In this document: piece by piece, positions 38,297-49,287 of the stretch
How positions within the stretch are numbered: the stretch's first letter is position 1
Layout of the letters: every line of letters begins with the position of its first letter
Origin: Alphaproteobacteria bacterium
Lineage (GTDB): Bacteria; Pseudomonadota; Alphaproteobacteria; Micavibrionales; Micavibrionaceae
NCBI GenBank assembly: GCA_017302165.1
Contig: JAFLCW010000001.1
Location: 930,001-994,000 of the forward strand
DNA: 64,000 nt
Direction: 5' to 3'
Program-made: the position numbers and the translations under genes
The notes under the pieces: model-generated
The model's database searches: none
The model's input: only the letters and a program-made list of their open reading frames with translations
Told to the model about the DNA's origin: nothing

Positions 38297-41200
38297 TTAC
38301 CCGTTGGCTTGGCGAGGCGGCGGTGCCTGATCTTCCTGCGGTTCGGCATCAGGTTTAAAATATCCCTGAAGCGGGAAGACATCCATGTTTCTGTTCTTAA
38401 GGGCACGAATGGCTTGAACGCCCGCTCTGGCCGCGGTCAAAAGCGTGTAATAAGGGATTTTATGTGCCAAAGCCTGACGCCGTATGGAGAATGAATCTGC
38501 CATGGCCTGTGGCCCCTTGGTGGTATTGATCATGAAATCAATATCACCGTTGATAATCGCATCCACAATATGCGGATGACCTTCCATGACTTTATTGATG
38601 CGTTCAACCGTTAAGCCCGCATGACGTAAGTGATCACACGTGCCGCCCGTCGAGACAATCTTGAATCCCAGATCAATCAATTCACGGGCAATCGGCACCA
38701 AGCTCTCTTTGTCGCTATCTCTCACGGATAAAAATACCTTGCCACTTGTCGGCAAAAGCGTTCCGGCCGCTATCTGAGATTTCAAAAAGGCCTGTGCCAT
38801 ATCGGCATCAAGCCCCATGACTTCACCAGTTGATTTCATCTCAGGACCCAAAACTGTATCGGTGCCCGGAAAACGGTTGAAGGGAAATACCGGTGCCTTG
38901 ACCGCCACATGGTTCATCGACATACCCTTCAGCATCTCTTTAAAGGACGCCAGTTTTTCTCCCGCCATAATCCGTGCGGCTAGTTTGGCGACGGGAACGC
39001 CTGTGGCCTTGGCGACGAACGGCACCGTGCGTGAGGCACGAGGATTAACCTCAAGAATATAAATATCATATTCGCCCGATGTATCATTATGTTTCAAGGC
39101 AAACTGGATATTCATCAATCCTTTGATATTCAGGGCGCGGGCTAATTTTTCCGATTGTTGTTCAATTTCACGCACCTTTTTAAACGGCAGGGAATGGGGG
39201 GGGAGAACGCACGCGGAGTCGCCTGAATGAATACCAGCTTCTTCGATATGTTCCATGATCCCCGCAATATAGACATCCTTGCCGTCAGATAGCACATCGA
39301 CATCTATTTCTATCGCGCCTTTCAGGTAACGATCCAGCAGGACAGGATTTTTTCCGGACACCTGTACCGCTCTACCCATGTAACGGCGAAGCTCGTCCAT
39401 CGTGTGAACAATTTCCATCCCTTGACCGCCCAATACATAGGATGGGCGGATCACGAGTGGAAAGCCTAAATCTTGTCCTTTTTTAATCGCTTCGTCTTCA
39501 CTGCGTGCCAGTTCATTTTCGGGCTGTTTTAATTTTAATTTGGTGATGAGTTTTTGGAAACGTTCCCGGTCTTCGGCCAAATCAATCGCATCTGGATCTG
39601 TGCCTAAAATGGGTATTCCGGCTGATTTTAAATCATGACAGAGCTTAAGCGGCGTTTGTCCGCCCAACTGGACGATCACGCCCAGCACCTTGCCGTTTTC
39701 CTGTTCTGCCCGGATGATATCAATGACCGTTTCTGCGGTCACGGGTTCAAAATATAAACGGTCAGCCGTGTCATAGTCAGTCGATACGGTTTCAGGATTA
39801 CAATTAATCATTATGGTTTCATATCCAGCCTCTTTTAAGGCGTAACAGGCATGAACACAGCAATAATCAAATTCAATACCTTGACCGATCCGGTTGGGGC
39901 CGCCGCCCAGAATGATAATTTTTTCTTTATTTGTGGGGGCGCATTCACTTTCCCCGCCAGTTTCATAACAGGAGTACATATAAGGCGTATCCGACGGAAT
40001 TTCACCCGCGCAAGTATCCACCCGTTTGAAGACGGGATAAACGCTGTGTTTATGGCGCGCTTTGGTAACGGCTTTTTCTTCAACACCCACCAATTTGGCC
40101 AGCCGCGCATCTGAAAATCCCAATTTCTTGACGCTCATCCATCCTTCGGTTGTAATCGGCAGGCCGTTTGCTTTGATCTGGCTTTCGGTATCCACAATAT
40201 GACGAATACGTTCCAGGAACCACATATCAATCTTGCAGGCTTCGTAAATTTCCGCATTGGTGAACCCGTGACGCATGGCCTGTGCCACGTATAAAAGACG
40301 CCGGGGCGTGGGCACGGATATAGCGGCGCGGATATGGTCGCGGTGCGGCTCTGGCCTGTCGCCGATCACCTGATCATCAAATCCTGTCAGACCTTCTTCC
40401 ATGGAACGCAGGGCTTTTTGCAATGATTCTTCCATGCATCGTCCCATGGACATGGCTTCACCCACAGACTTCATGGACGTCGTTAAACGTTTTTCCGTGC
40501 CCTTGAATTTATCAAAGTTAAAGCGCGGCATTTTCGTCACCACATAATCAATGGTGGGTTCAAACGCCGCGGGGGTGCGTCCACCCGTGATATCGTTTTT
40601 CAATTCGTCGAGCGTATATCCCACCGCCAATTTTGCGGCAATTTTGGCAATCGGGAACCCCGTCGCTTTTGAGGCCAAAGCCGAAGACCGCGATACACGC
40701 GGGTTCATTTCAATCACGATCATCCGGCCATCCACCGGATTGATGGCAAATTGAACATTCGATCCCCCTGTTTCCACGCCAATTGCGCGGAGTACGGCAA
40801 TCGAGGCATTACGCATGATCTGGTATTCTTTGTCGGTGAGCGTGAGGGCAGGTGCCACGGTAATGGAATCACCTGTATGGACGCCCATGGGGTCAATATT
40901 TTCAATCGAGCAAATAATAATGCAGTTATCCTTTTTGTCCCGGACAACTTCCATTTCATATTCTTTCCAGCCCAAAAGCGACTCTTCGACCAGAATCTGA
41001 TTGATCGGCGAGGCATCAATCCCGCTTTGGGTGATTTCTTCATATTGTTCTTTGTTATAGGCAATACCGCCGCCCGTTCCCCCTAAGGTGAAGGCTGGAC
41101 GAATAACCGCCGGAAGTCCGATCAGCTCAAGCGCTTTGCGGGCTTCGTCCTGATTATGTGCCAACATGGATTTCGCGGATTCAAGGCCGATCTCATTCAT

Positions 41201-41605
41201 GCATTCCTTGAATAAATTTCTATCTTCGGCTTTGGCGATCGCGGTTCGGTTGGCTCCGATCAACTCAATCTTCAGGCGGTCCAGCGTGCCATCTTCGGCC
41301 AAGGCCAGTGCGGTATTGAGCGCGGTTTGTCCCCCCATCGTCGGGAGTAGGGCGTCCGGGCGTTCTTTTTCAAGTATTTTGGCCACAATCGCAGGTGTAA
41401 TGGGTTCAATATAGGTGGCATCGGCCAAGCCGGGGTCTGTCATGATAGTGGCAGGGTTGGAATTCACCAGAATGATCCGGTAACCTTCTTCCTTGAGTGC
41501 CTTACAGGCCTGAGTGCCGGAGTAATCAAACTCGCATGCCTGGCCAATAATAATGGGGCCAGCGCCGATAATGCAGATAGATTTTATGTCAGTACGTTTA
41601 GGCAT
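38297..41605 (-). CDS. carB: Carbamoyl-phosphate synthase, large subunit
   Basis: Makes carbamoyl phosphate from glutamine-derived ammonia, bicarbonate and 2 ATP for arginine and pyrimidines. 1102 residues (E. coli 1073) with two ATP-grasp halves (both preceded by [13 protein letters not shown]..-type carboxy-phosphate motifs), an oligomerisation domain and a C-terminal MGS-like allosteric domain. ATG with an AAGAGAG ribosome site inside the end of the carbonic anhydrase gene, which it overlaps by 8 bp. Confidence 0.97.
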   Translation of the reverse strand: MPKRTDIKSICIIGAGPIIIGQACEFDYSGTQACKALKEEGYRIILVNSNPATIMTDPGLADATYIEPITPAIVAKILEKERPDALLPTMGGQTALNTALALAEDGTLDRLKIELIGANRTAIAKAEDRNLFKECMNEIGLESAKSMLAHNQDEARKALELIGLPAVIRPAFTLGGTGGGIAYNKEQYEEITQSGIDASPINQILVEESLLGWKEYEMEVVRDKKDNCIIICSIENIDPMGVHTGDSITVAPALTLTDKEYQIMRNASIAVLRAIGVETGGSNVQFAINPVDGRMIVIEMNPRVSRSSALASKATGFPIAKIAAKLAVGYTLDELKNDITGGRTPAAFEPTIDYVVTKMPRFNFDKFKGTEKRLTTSMKSVGEAMSMGRCMEESLQKALRSMEEGLTGFDDQVIGDRPEPHRDHIRAAISVPTPRRLLYVAQAMRHGFTNAEIYEACKIDMWFLERIRHIVDTESQIKANGLPITTEGWMSVKKLGFSDARLAKLVGVEEKAVTKARHKHSVYPVFKRVDTCAGEIPSDTPYMYSCYETGGESECAPTNKEKIIILGGGPNRIGQGIEFDYCCVHACYALKEAGYETIMINCNPETVSTDYDTADRLYFEPVTAETVIDIIRAEQENGKVLGVIVQLGGQTPLKLCHDLKSAGIPILGTDPDAIDLAEDRERFQKLITKLKLKQPENELARSEDEAIKKGQDLGFPLVIRPSYVLGGQGMEIVHTMDELRRYMGRAVQVSGKNPVLLDRYLKGAIEIDVDVLSDGKDVYIAGIMEHIEEAGIHSGDSACVLPPHSLPFKKVREIEQQSEKLARALNIKGLMNIQFALKHNDTSGEYDIYILEVNPRASRTVPFVAKATGVPVAKLAARIMAGEKLASFKEMLKGMSMNHVAVKAPVFPFNRFPGTDTVLGPEMKSTGEVMGLDADMAQAFLKSQIAAGTLLPTSGKVFLSVRDSDKESLVPIARELIDLGFKIVSTGGTCDHLRHAGLTVERINKVMEGHPHIVDAIINGDIDFMINTTKGPQAMADSFSIRRQALAHKIPYYTLLTAARAGVQAIRALKNRNMDVFPLQGYFKPDAEPQEDQAPPPRQANG

Positions 41606-42242
41606 GGACTCTCTTTTCTGTGGGTGCCGTGTGTATCAAGGATATAAATTGTGCAAGGTCTGGATTGTATTCCAGCAAGTCACCTTCGTGCATATCAAAT
41701 AGCCATGGCTTGATCGTAATTCTCTTTTCATCCAAAGCGCATTGAACCGAGGGGTAGCCGCGTAAATTTTCGGCACTTTGCAGGACAATCTGTTCTTCGG
41801 CATGACGATACAAATCATCATGGGTTTCTTCCGCCGAAGCCAGTTCCTTGGCTGTATTCAGGGCGGAACGCGCCACATCCACAAAGCTGGCGATATCTTC
41901 ATCCGGGATGTTATCAATCAACGCCTTGACCGCGCCACATCCGGTATGTCCCAAAATGATGATGTGTTTAACCTTATTGTATTTCAGCGCAAATTGAAGC
42001 GCGGCCGCCAGCGCGGTGCCTTTTTTATAGGGACGGACAATCGCCCCCATCGCCTTATGAGAGAAGAAAGTGCCAGGCTGGGATTGAAACACGTTGCCGG
42101 GGTTTCCGCGTGAATCAATACAGGAAATGATAAAGTAATCTGGTGATTGACCCAGCTTCATCAACGCGCGCATCGTGCCGTGCGGGCTGTCATAGGCCTG
42201 CTTTCTGAAATTCAGAAATCCATCAATCAGGTTTTGTGTCAT
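41598..42242 (-). CDS. Beta-carbonic anhydrase embedded in the carAB operon
   Basis: Zinc enzyme that hydrates CO2 to bicarbonate, a substrate of carbamoyl-phosphate synthase. 214 residues with the zinc-binding motifs CIDSRG (Cys-x-Asp-x-Arg) and HTGCG (His-x-x-Cys), [11 protein letters not shown] and the dimerisation surface of the beta class. It overlaps carA by 4 bp (ATGA) and carB by 8 bp, so the three are translationally coupled. The placement between the subunits suggests a direct bicarbonate supply. Confidence 0.93.
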   Translation of the reverse strand: MTQNLIDGFLNFRKQAYDSPHGTMRALMKLGQSPDYFIISCIDSRGNPGNVFQSQPGTFFSHKAMGAIVRPYKKGTALAAALQFALKYNKVKHIIILGHTGCGAVKALIDNIPDEDIASFVDVARSALNTAKELASAEETHDDLYRHAEEQIVLQSAENLRGYPSVQCALDEKRITIKPWLFDMHEGDLLEYNPDLAQFISLIHTAPTEKRVHA

Positions 42243-43414
42243 GCGGCTTTCTTGTGCTGTTTGATGTCATCCACAAAACGGTGAAACAGATAATGGCTAT
42301 CTTGAGGGCCCGGTGATGCTTCGGGGTGATATTGTACCGAGAATACGGGCTTGCCTTTCACGCGAAGCCCTTCGTTTGACCCATCAAACAGGGAAACATG
42401 GGTGACTTCGGTGCTTTCGGGCAAGGTTTCCGGCAAGACACAAAAACCATGATTCTGAGAGGTGATTTCAACAATCCCGGTCGTCAGATCTTTGACGGGG
42501 TGGTTGGCGCCGCGGTGCCCCAGATGCATTTTTTTGGTTTTACCGCCGAGCGCGAGTGCCAACATCTGGTGACCCAGACAAATGCCAAACAACGGAATAT
42601 TTTTTTCTAAAATCGTTTTGATGGTGGGCACGGCATATTTCCCCGTTTCGGCCGGGTCGCCGGGGCCGTTGGATAAAAACACGCCATCGGGTTTTAAGGC
42701 CAAAATGTCGTTGGCTGAAGTGTCACCCGGCACCACGGTGACGCGGCACCCGGACGCCGCCAGACAGCGAAGGATATTTCGTTTTGCCCCAAAATCCATG
42801 GCGACGACATGAAAAGCAGGGTTATTCTGCGTGCCATAGCCCTGACCCAGTGTCCAAAGCGATTCGTTCCATTCATAACGCTGGGTGCAGGAAACATCCT
42901 TGGCCAGATCCATGCCTTCCAGTCCCGGCCAGTTCTTGGCCATGGCCAGCAGGGCAGGGAGATCAAATTTTCCCGCGTAATTCACGCATAGAACACCATT
43001 GGGTGCCCCATTATCCCGAATTCGGCGGGTCATCGCCCGTGTATCCACCCCGCAAATCGCCGGAAGGTTGTGTGATTTAAGCCAGGTGTCAAAATGCGCG
43101 ACCGCACGCCAGCTGGCGGGGGAGGTGATGTTTTCCCGGAAGATCGCACCGCGCGCGACGGGGGTCAGGGTTTCGATATCGTCGTTATTCGTGCCGACAT
43201 TCCCGATATGCGGAAAGGTAAAGGTAATCATTTGCCCGGCGTAGGAAGGATCGGTCAGGATTTCCTGATATCCGGTCATAGATGTGTTGAAACAGATTTC
43301 CCCGACGGTGATGGTTTCTGCGCCTAATCCCTGTCCCCACAGGGTGGTGCCATCGGCTAAGACAATGACGGCGCTTGCATTTTTGGGGGGCTTGGCAGTA
43401 GTAATATCGGCCAT
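42239..43414 (-). CDS. carA: Carbamoyl-phosphate synthase, small (glutaminase) subunit
   Basis: Hydrolyses glutamine for CarB. 391 residues with N-terminal CPSase-A domain and a class I glutamine amidotransferase domain (GPGDPAETGKYA, nucleophile in FGICLGHQMLALA, catalytic His-Glu in VQYHPEASPGP). First gene of the carA-can-carB operon. ATG with a weak GAAAGAAG ribosome site. Divergent from yqeY across 77 bp, which must contain its promoter. Confidence 0.96.
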   Translation of the reverse strand: MADITTAKPPKNASAVIVLADGTTLWGQGLGAETITVGEICFNTSMTGYQEILTDPSYAGQMITFTFPHIGNVGTNNDDIETLTPVARGAIFRENITSPASWRAVAHFDTWLKSHNLPAICGVDTRAMTRRIRDNGAPNGVLCVNYAGKFDLPALLAMAKNWPGLEGMDLAKDVSCTQRYEWNESLWTLGQGYGTQNNPAFHVVAMDFGAKRNILRCLAASGCRVTVVPGDTSANDILALKPDGVFLSNGPGDPAETGKYAVPTIKTILEKNIPLFGICLGHQMLALALGGKTKKMHLGHRGANHPVKDLTTGIVEITSQNHGFCVLPETLPESTEVTHVSLFDGSNEGLRVKGKPVFSVQYHPEASPGPQDSHYLFHRFVDDIKQHKKAA

Positions 43415-43491
43415 GACGCTTCTTTCAGTTGACGGTGTCCACTGAAAGTCGATTTAATAGATGAAATCATACGCTGTGGGAAGGAAAAAAA

Positions 43492-43953
43492 GTGTCCAAA
43501 CGCGAAGAATTTAGTTCGGCCCTCAAAGAGGCCTTAAAAAACAAGGATAACGTGACGTTATCCACGGTTCGCCTGATCACTTCTGCCCTGAAGGATCGGG
43601 ATATCAATGCCCGGTCGTCGGGGAATATGGACGGTATTTCTGAGCCCGAGATTCTCTCCCTGTTGATGTCCATGATCAAACAACGGCAGGAATCATCAAA
43701 AACATACCGGGATGCGAATCGGGCAGATCTGGCAGATCGCGAAGATCAGGAAATTCACATCATTGAAAAATTCCTGCCCCAGCAACTTTCTGAGGCTCAA
43801 ACCGCCGAGGCTGTGGATAACGTGATCAAAGAAACCGGCGCCGCCGGAATCAAAGATATGGGCAAGGTGATGAATGAACTCAAAGCCCGCTTCGCTGGCC
43901 AGATGGATATGGGCAAGGTTGGGGGCGTGGTGCGCCAAAAATTAGGGGCGTAA
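43492..43953 (+). CDS. YqeY/GatB-tail-like protein
   Basis: 153 residues of the YqeY family, homologous to the tRNA-binding tail of GatB. It starts with GTG, preceded by GGAAGG at good spacing. Conserved blocks: STVRLITSALKDRDINAR, HIIEKFLPQQLSEAQ, AAGIKDMGKVMNELKARFAGQMDMGKV. Cytoplasmic. It lies directly upstream of dnaG (58 bp), a frequent bacterial order with dnaG-rpoD. Exact role in the cell is not known. Confidence 0.9.
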   Translation: MSKREEFSSALKEALKNKDNVTLSTVRLITSALKDRDINARSSGNMDGISEPEILSLLMSMIKQRQESSKTYRDANRADLADREDQEIHIIEKFLPQQLSEAQTAEAVDNVIKETGAAGIKDMGKVMNELKARFAGQMDMGKVGGVVRQKLGA

Positions 43954-44011
43954 TCCTTTATCCCATAATAATCATGGCGTTCGTGGTACGAAGTCGTTAA
44001 AAATATCGGGT

Positions 44012-45838
44012 ATGACCATCCCCCCGCGATTTCTGGATGAGCTGAGATCCCGGCTCACGCTCTCTGACGTGATCGGCAAGCGCGTGCGGCTGACCCGTGC
44101 CGGGCGGGAATTCAAAGGGTGCTGTCCCTTTCATAACGAAAAAACACCGTCCTTCTATGTGAATGACGACAAACAATTCTTTCACTGTTTTGGGTGCGGG
44201 GCGCATGGGGATGCGGTGGGGTTTGTCATGCGACATGACAATCTGTCGTTTATTGAATCGGTTGAATCTCTGGCAGGTTTGGCCGGAATGCAGGTACCCA
44301 AGGCCAGCCCGCAAGAGGTTGAAAAATCAAAACAGGAAAAAAGCCTTTATAGTTTGCTTGAAGAAGCGGCGCGGTGGATGGAAATACAACTGCGCGCCCC
44401 TGAAAACCGCACGGCTTATGATTATATGATCGGGCGGAACGTCAGCGATGAATTGCTGGCGTCCTTTCGGGTGGGGTATGCCCCCGCGGATGGACAGGCG
44501 ATTCGCCAGCATTTGTTAAAACAAGGATATACAGATGCCCAGATGATCGAGGCCGGGGTCACGCGCCGCTCAGACCGCGCCAAAGACCCATATGCATTCT
44601 TTCGGGAACGTATTATGTTTCCGGTGCCGGATCGACGTGGCCGCGTCGTGGCCTTTGGCGGGCGGATATTGCCTGACCATCTGCGCCCGCCGGATCGTGG
44701 GGATTTCAAACCGCCCAAATATATCAACTCATCCGATACGCCGTTGTTTCACAAAGGCCGGATGCTGTTTGGTGAGCCACATGCCCGTCAGGCCGCCGGC
44801 GAAGGCAAGCCCTTGGTTGTCGTTGAAGGCTATCTGGATGTGATTTCGGCCTTCAAGGCGGGGTATCGTGGAGCACTTGCGCCGCTGGGCACGGCACTGA
44901 CCGAAGATCAGATCATGGCACTTTGGAAGATGATCCCGGAAACGCCCAAAATGCCGATCTTATGTTTTGATGGGGATGATGCCGGGCGTAGAGCCGCCAG
45001 CCGGGCGGCGGAGCGCGTGCTTCCGCTTTTAAAGCCCGATCAAAGTGTCAAAATCGCCTTTCTCCCCCAAGGGCAAGACCCGGATACCTTGGTGAATACT
45101 CAAGGGGAAGCGGCTTTTGGGGCGGTGCTCTCATCCGCATTGTCACTCGTGGATTTTTTATGGCAAGAACAAACAACCGGGCGGGAACTCTCCTCTCCGG
45201 AAACCCGGGCAGGATTGTCACACGCGCTGGAGCAATTGGCCTTAAAGATTCCAGATCGGGACGTTCAACATTATTATCGTCAGGCATTCCGGGATAAAAT
45301 CCGGTCTGCTTTTACGCCAGCCTTTACCCCTTATTCAAAAAATAACTATAAAAAACAAAAAGATAGTAATGTTTCTGCACTTAGAAAGCCAACATTTTCT
45401 AAAAACAACCTGATTGGTATGGCTATTTTATCTACCGCTATTAACTATCCCGAACTGGGGATGGATGTAGAGGAGCATTTGGCGGGTCTAGAATTTCAGG
45501 ATTCCGGGCTTGACGCCGTGCGTCAGGGTGTATTATCGGTATTATCCCAAGAGAGTGACGTGACATCAGAATATCTAAAAAACCATTTAATTCAAATGGG
45601 TTGTCAGGATAAGTTGATGTATATTTTGAGCGATCAGGTATATCTGCATGCGGCGTTTGCCCGCCCCGGACGGGATATCGCCGATGTTCAGACGGCATTG
45701 AAAGGCGCGCTCGACGCCTTATCTCAAGGGAGGGCAGACGCAGATTTACAGGCCGCCCGCCGGGCATTAATGCAGGATATGACCGAAGAAAATGAGAATC
45801 GCCTGAAATACCTGCATGAGGCCGGCAGGCAGGAATAA
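44012..45838 (+). CDS. dnaG: DNA primase
   Basis: Synthesises RNA primers at the fork. 608 residues: CHC2 zinc finger at the N-terminus (CCPFHNEKTPSF..FHCFGCGAHGD), catalytic core and TOPRIM with VVVEGYLDVISAF and CFDGDDAGRRAA, then a C-terminal DnaB-binding helical domain. The linker bases 45320-45450 are AT-rich, as expected for a flexible tether. The ATG has no obvious Shine-Dalgarno. Upstream of rpoD in the standard dnaG-rpoD arrangement. Confidence 0.97.
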   Translation: MTIPPRFLDELRSRLTLSDVIGKRVRLTRAGREFKGCCPFHNEKTPSFYVNDDKQFFHCFGCGAHGDAVGFVMRHDNLSFIESVESLAGLAGMQVPKASPQEVEKSKQEKSLYSLLEEAARWMEIQLRAPENRTAYDYMIGRNVSDELLASFRVGYAPADGQAIRQHLLKQGYTDAQMIEAGVTRRSDRAKDPYAFFRERIMFPVPDRRGRVVAFGGRILPDHLRPPDRGDFKPPKYINSSDTPLFHKGRMLFGEPHARQAAGEGKPLVVVEGYLDVISAFKAGYRGALAPLGTALTEDQIMALWKMIPETPKMPILCFDGDDAGRRAASRAAERVLPLLKPDQSVKIAFLPQGQDPDTLVNTQGEAAFGAVLSSALSLVDFLWQEQTTGRELSSPETRAGLSHALEQLALKIPDRDVQHYYRQAFRDKIRSAFTPAFTPYSKNNYKKQKDSNVSALRKPTFSKNNLIGMAILSTAINYPELGMDVEEHLAGLEFQDSGLDAVRQGVLSVLSQESDVTSEYLKNHLIQMGCQDKLMYILSDQVYLHAAFARPGRDIADVQTALKGALDALSQGRADADLQAARRALMQDMTEENENRLKYLHEAGRQE

Positions 45839-45923
45839 CAGGACGGCACGTATTAACGCTTTATCAAACGCTTTGATTTTGATACGTAATACGGTCACCT
45901 TCAGCGAATCGATGGGATAGGAC

Positions 45924-47936
45924 ATGGCGGCAAAGAAAGCAGTAAAAATGGCACCTAAAAAACCGGCACCTAAACCTTCGAAAGCGGCCAAGACCGCGCC
46001 GAATAAAAAATCCCTCAAACAGGCACCCGCCGATGAGCAGAACAAGGATTCTGAAGACCGCGCCGAAACCAGCGGGAGCAGTGTCAAAGGCTCACTGGCG
46101 CAGATTGTCAAAAAGCTGATCTCAAAAAGTAAAGAGCGTGGCTATGTGACGTATGATGAATTGAACAAGGCCCTTCCGGCCGAAGAATTTTCATCCGAAC
46201 AAATCGAAGATGCGATGTCCACGCTTTCGGATGTCGGTATTCAGATGGTGGAAACCGATGATGCGGATGTTGAGGAAACCAAGGAAGAAAAAGGTGAATA
46301 TGAATCCGGCGGTAACATCGATTCAGATGATACCGGACGCACAGATGACCCGGTGCGCATGTATTTGCGTGAAATGGGGTCTGTTGAACTTCTCTCCCGT
46401 GAAGGGGAGATTGCCATCGCCAAGCGCATTGAGGCCGGCAAGGAGTTGATGATCAGCGGGATTTGCGAAAGCCCGCTGGCGATTGAATCCATGATTGCCT
46501 GGTACGAAGCTTTGCAAAAAGGCGATATTCTACTGCGCGAAGTGATTGATCTGGACGCGATGCTGGGCGGGGATTCCGGTGTATCGGATATGTCCATGGA
46601 CGCACCCGCAGAACGGGAACCGTCTGAGGGCGGCGAAGGCGGCGAAGGCGAAGATGATAGCGAAATGGACAATGTTTCGCTGGCCGCCAAGGAAGAAGAA
46701 CTGAAGCCTCAGGTCTTCGAAGTGTTTGGCAAAATTAAGAAGACTTACAAAAAAATTCAAACCGTCCAAGAAGAGCGTCTATCGTTTATTACCAAAAGCA
46801 AGACACCGCCCCCGGATGTGAACAAAAAGTATGAAAAATTGAATCAGGAAATGGTTCAGTTGATGCAAGATGTTCGTCTATCGAATGCCCGTAATGCGCA
46901 GTTGATGGACTCTCTGTATAAAACGCACCGTGAGCTTATCGGTCTTGAGGGCAAATTACTTCGCATGGCGATGGAATGCAAAGTGAAACGAGAGGATTTT
47001 ATTGCGAATTATTACGGTGCCGAAGTGGATACGCGCTGGACAGCCAAGGTTCAGAAACTGGGTAAGGGCTGGGAAAAATTCGTTGATAAATATGGCCCCA
47101 AAATCGAAGAATTGCGCGCCCAGATTGCGCTGGTGGCCGAAGATGCGGGCTTGCCACTGGGTGAATATCGCCGGATTGTCGGCACCGTTCAAAAGGGTGA
47201 AAAAGAAGCCGCCCGTGCCAAAAAAGAAATGGTTGAGGCCAATTTACGTCTCGTGATTTCAATTGCCAAAAAATATACAAACCGCGGCCTGCAATTTCTT
47301 GATCTTATTCAGGAAGGCAATATTGGTCTGATGAAGGCGGTGGATAAATTCGAATATCGCCGGGGCTATAAATTCTCAACCTATGCGACATGGTGGATTC
47401 GTCAGGCGATTACCCGGTCTATTGCTGATCAGGCGCGTACGATCCGTATTCCGGTGCACATGATTGAAACCATCAATAAACTGGTGCGCACCAGCCGCCA
47501 GATGATGCACGAAATTGGGCGCGAACCGACCCCCGAAGAACTGGCCGCGCGTTTGCATATGCCGCTTGATAAGGTGCGGAAGGTTTTGAAAATTGCCAAG
47601 GAGCCTGTCTCGCTTGAAACACCCGTGGGGGATGAAGAAGATTCATCGCTGGGTGATTTTATCGAAGATAAAAATGCCCTGCTTCCGGTGGAAAGCGCCA
47701 TTCACTCCAACTTGCGTGAAACCACGACCCGCGTTCTGGCGTCGCTGACACCGCGTGAAGAACGTGTGCTTCGTATGCGTTTTGGGATCGGGATGAATAC
47801 CGACCACACACTCGAAGAAGTAGGACAGCAATTTAACGTGACGCGTGAGCGTATCCGCCAGATTGAGGCCAAGGCTCTGCGCAAGCTGAAACATCCCTCA
47901 CGCTCCCGTAAGCTCCGCAGTTTTCTGGATACATAA
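45924..47936 (+). CDS. rpoD: RNA polymerase primary sigma factor RpoD
   Basis: 670-residue sigma-70. A basic Lys/Ala/Pro-rich N-terminus (about 1-45) precedes region 1.1; region 1.2 is [22 protein letters not shown], followed by the acidic non-conserved domain ([13 protein letters not shown]), regions 2 ([22 protein letters not shown]), 3 and 4 ([35 protein letters not shown]). Full length and intact. It ends at an intrinsic terminator starting at the stop codon. Confidence 0.98.
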   Translation: MAAKKAVKMAPKKPAPKPSKAAKTAPNKKSLKQAPADEQNKDSEDRAETSGSSVKGSLAQIVKKLISKSKERGYVTYDELNKALPAEEFSSEQIEDAMSTLSDVGIQMVETDDADVEETKEEKGEYESGGNIDSDDTGRTDDPVRMYLREMGSVELLSREGEIAIAKRIEAGKELMISGICESPLAIESMIAWYEALQKGDILLREVIDLDAMLGGDSGVSDMSMDAPAEREPSEGGEGGEGEDDSEMDNVSLAAKEEELKPQVFEVFGKIKKTYKKIQTVQEERLSFITKSKTPPPDVNKKYEKLNQEMVQLMQDVRLSNARNAQLMDSLYKTHRELIGLEGKLLRMAMECKVKREDFIANYYGAEVDTRWTAKVQKLGKGWEKFVDKYGPKIEELRAQIALVAEDAGLPLGEYRRIVGTVQKGEKEAARAKKEMVEANLRLVISIAKKYTNRGLQFLDLIQEGNIGLMKAVDKFEYRRGYKFSTYATWWIRQAITRSIADQARTIRIPVHMIETINKLVRTSRQMMHEIGREPTPEELAARLHMPLDKVRKVLKIAKEPVSLETPVGDEEDSSLGDFIEDKNALLPVESAIHSNLRETTTRVLASLTPREERVLRMRFGIGMNTDHTLEEVGQQFNVTRERIRQIEAKALRKLKHPSRSRKLRSFLDT

Positions 47937-47961
47937 AAAAACCCGCTTCGGCGGGTTTTTT
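47935..47961. terminator. Bidirectional intrinsic terminator after rpoD
   Basis: AAAAACCCGC, TTCG tetraloop, GCGGGTTTTTT. It serves rpoD on the plus strand; its A-tract also makes it a terminator for the convergent minus-strand gene 47981-48472. Confidence 0.93.
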
Positions 47962-47980
47962 AAATTTTGTTACGCTCATC

Positions 47981-48472
47981 TTAAGGTGCCGGGAAATTAT
48001 ATTGCCCTAACATGTTCTGGCGAACGGTGGCACCGGTGATGTCATAGGCGGAGAAATTCCCATCCGTATCATTCACACTGCTGTAATCATTGTCGCCTTG
48101 AAAGGGGACGGGGGCTTCGGGCACGGGAAAGGCACCGGGTTTATAATCTTCTGCCGTTGCGGTGGGCAGATACCCAATCGTGCATCTGCCGTTGATACAG
48201 GCGGGGGAGAAACTCTGGCTGGCGACACAGGTGCCGTTTGATTCAGCCGTCTTACCACATTGTTTGAGATAGATATTTTCGATCGCCGGAAGCTGAGCCT
48301 TATTCACCGGCAATGTCCCGCAGGACGAGGCACAGGTATGAGGTACCATCACGCAGTCTTCGGTGGCCGCGCATCGTTGCATCGCCGCCGGGACGCGCAC
48401 ATCATCGGCCAGGGCAGGGACAAGCGGCATCATCGCAGAGATTAAGGCCATCCAAATCACAGGGAATTTCAT
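47981..48472 (-). CDS. Hypothetical secreted cysteine-rich small protein
   Basis: From ATG 48472 (AAGGAG at good spacing) it is 163 residues; the frame is open upstream but without a site. Signal peptide MKFPVIWMALISAMMPLVPALA, then a Cys-rich body (RCAATEDC, HTCASSCG, KQCGK, GTCVAS, PACINGRCTIG; nine cysteines in about 80 residues) and a Pro-rich tail. The pattern CxxxxDCxxxxxxCxxxC is that of small secreted disulfide-bonded domains. No function recognised. It is convergent with rpoD. Confidence 0.75.
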   Translation of the reverse strand: MKFPVIWMALISAMMPLVPALADDVRVPAAMQRCAATEDCVMVPHTCASSCGTLPVNKAQLPAIENIYLKQCGKTAESNGTCVASQSFSPACINGRCTIGYLPTATAEDYKPGAFPVPEAPVPFQGDNDYSSVNDTDGNFSAYDITGATVRQNMLGQYNFPAP

Positions 48473-48608
48473 GAAACGCTCCTTGGTAAAAGCTGTTCTA
48501 GACATAGACAAAATAGAGGTTTTTAAGGGTTCATACCAGCGTTTTTGAACACCCCCCGGCAAGATCTGGACACAGCCCGGGACATCAGGCATATAAAAGG
48601 TCTGGTTC

Positions 48609-48685
48609 GGGCCTGTAGCTCAGCGGTTCAGAGCAGTCCGCTCATAACGGATTGGTCGGGGGTTCAAATCCCTCCGGGCCCACCA
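48609..48685 (+). tRNA. tRNA-Ile(CAU), lysidine-modified type
   Basis: 77-nt cloverleaf with encoded CCA. Acceptor GGGCCTG/CGGGCCC pairs with one G-T; D arm GCTC/GAGC; anticodon stem GTCCG/CGGAT with loop CTCATAA, anticodon CAT; T arm GGGGG TTCAAAT CCCTC. The variable loop (TTGGTCG) and acceptor resemble tRNA-Ile2 rather than elongator Met, so it is read as AUA-decoding after lysidine modification; Met cannot be entirely excluded from sequence alone. Confidence 0.9.
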
Positions 48686-48725
48686 GACGGCTTGATTATA
48701 ACTTCAAGAGACATAGATTATAAAC

Positions 48726-49280
48726 ATGTTCATCCAAACCGAAGCCACGCCCAATCCTGCCACGTTGAAATTCCTGCCCGGTCGCCCGGTGATGACAGGG
48801 GGCGTGCGGGAATTTAAAACGCCGGAATCCGCTGTGGCGTCCCCTCTGGTGGAAAGTTTTTTTCAACTGCCCGGGGTGCGCGGTGTTTTTCTGGGGGCTG
48901 ATTTTATCTCCATCACCAAGGACGATCAGACGGAATGGTCATCACTCAAAATGCCGGTTATGTCGGCGATCATGGATCATTTTATGTCGGGTATGCCACT
49001 GATCCGCGAGGGGCATGACGCGGTGGATACGGCCAGCGATCTGGATGATGACATCACCAAACAGATTAAAGAACTACTAGAGACCCGTGTGCGTCCCATG
49101 GTGGCGATGGATGGTGGGGATATTGTGTTTGACCGGTTTGATCAAGGTGTTGTGTTCTTACATATGCGCGGTGCGTGTTCGGGATGCCCTAGTTCGACCA
49201 TTACCCTGAAAAACGGGATTGAAAATATGCTTCGGCACTATGTCCCTGAAGTCCTTGAAGTCAGATCAGCCGCCGAATAA
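48726..49280 (+). CDS. nfuA: Nfu-type iron-sulfur cluster carrier
   Basis: 184 residues. N-terminal Nfu_N domain starts MFIQTEATPNPATLKFLPG, as in alphaproteobacterial and mitochondrial NFU1; C-terminal NifU domain holds the cluster-ligating CxxC (C151, C154 in GACSGCPSST). It carries and delivers 4Fe-4S clusters. Close downstream of the tRNA. Confidence 0.93.
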   Translation: MFIQTEATPNPATLKFLPGRPVMTGGVREFKTPESAVASPLVESFFQLPGVRGVFLGADFISITKDDQTEWSSLKMPVMSAIMDHFMSGMPLIREGHDAVDTASDLDDDITKQIKELLETRVRPMVAMDGGDIVFDRFDQGVVFLHMRGACSGCPSSTITLKNGIENMLRHYVPEVLEVRSAAE

Positions 49281-49287
49281 AAAACGT

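Noticed and set aside
45320..45450. AT-rich patch in dnaG as a horizontally acquired segment
   Set aside because: It falls in the flexible linker between TOPRIM and the DnaB-binding domain, where low complexity is normal.
46590..46720. Frameshifted or duplicated acidic insert in RpoD
   Set aside because: The frame is continuous and the acidic, Gly/Glu-rich stretch is the usual non-conserved region between sigma regions 1.2 and 2.
48609..48685. Elongator tRNA-Met
   Set aside because: Anticodon CAU fits, but the variable loop and acceptor sequence resemble tRNA-Ile2 (lysidine); initiator and elongator Met tRNAs differ in these places.
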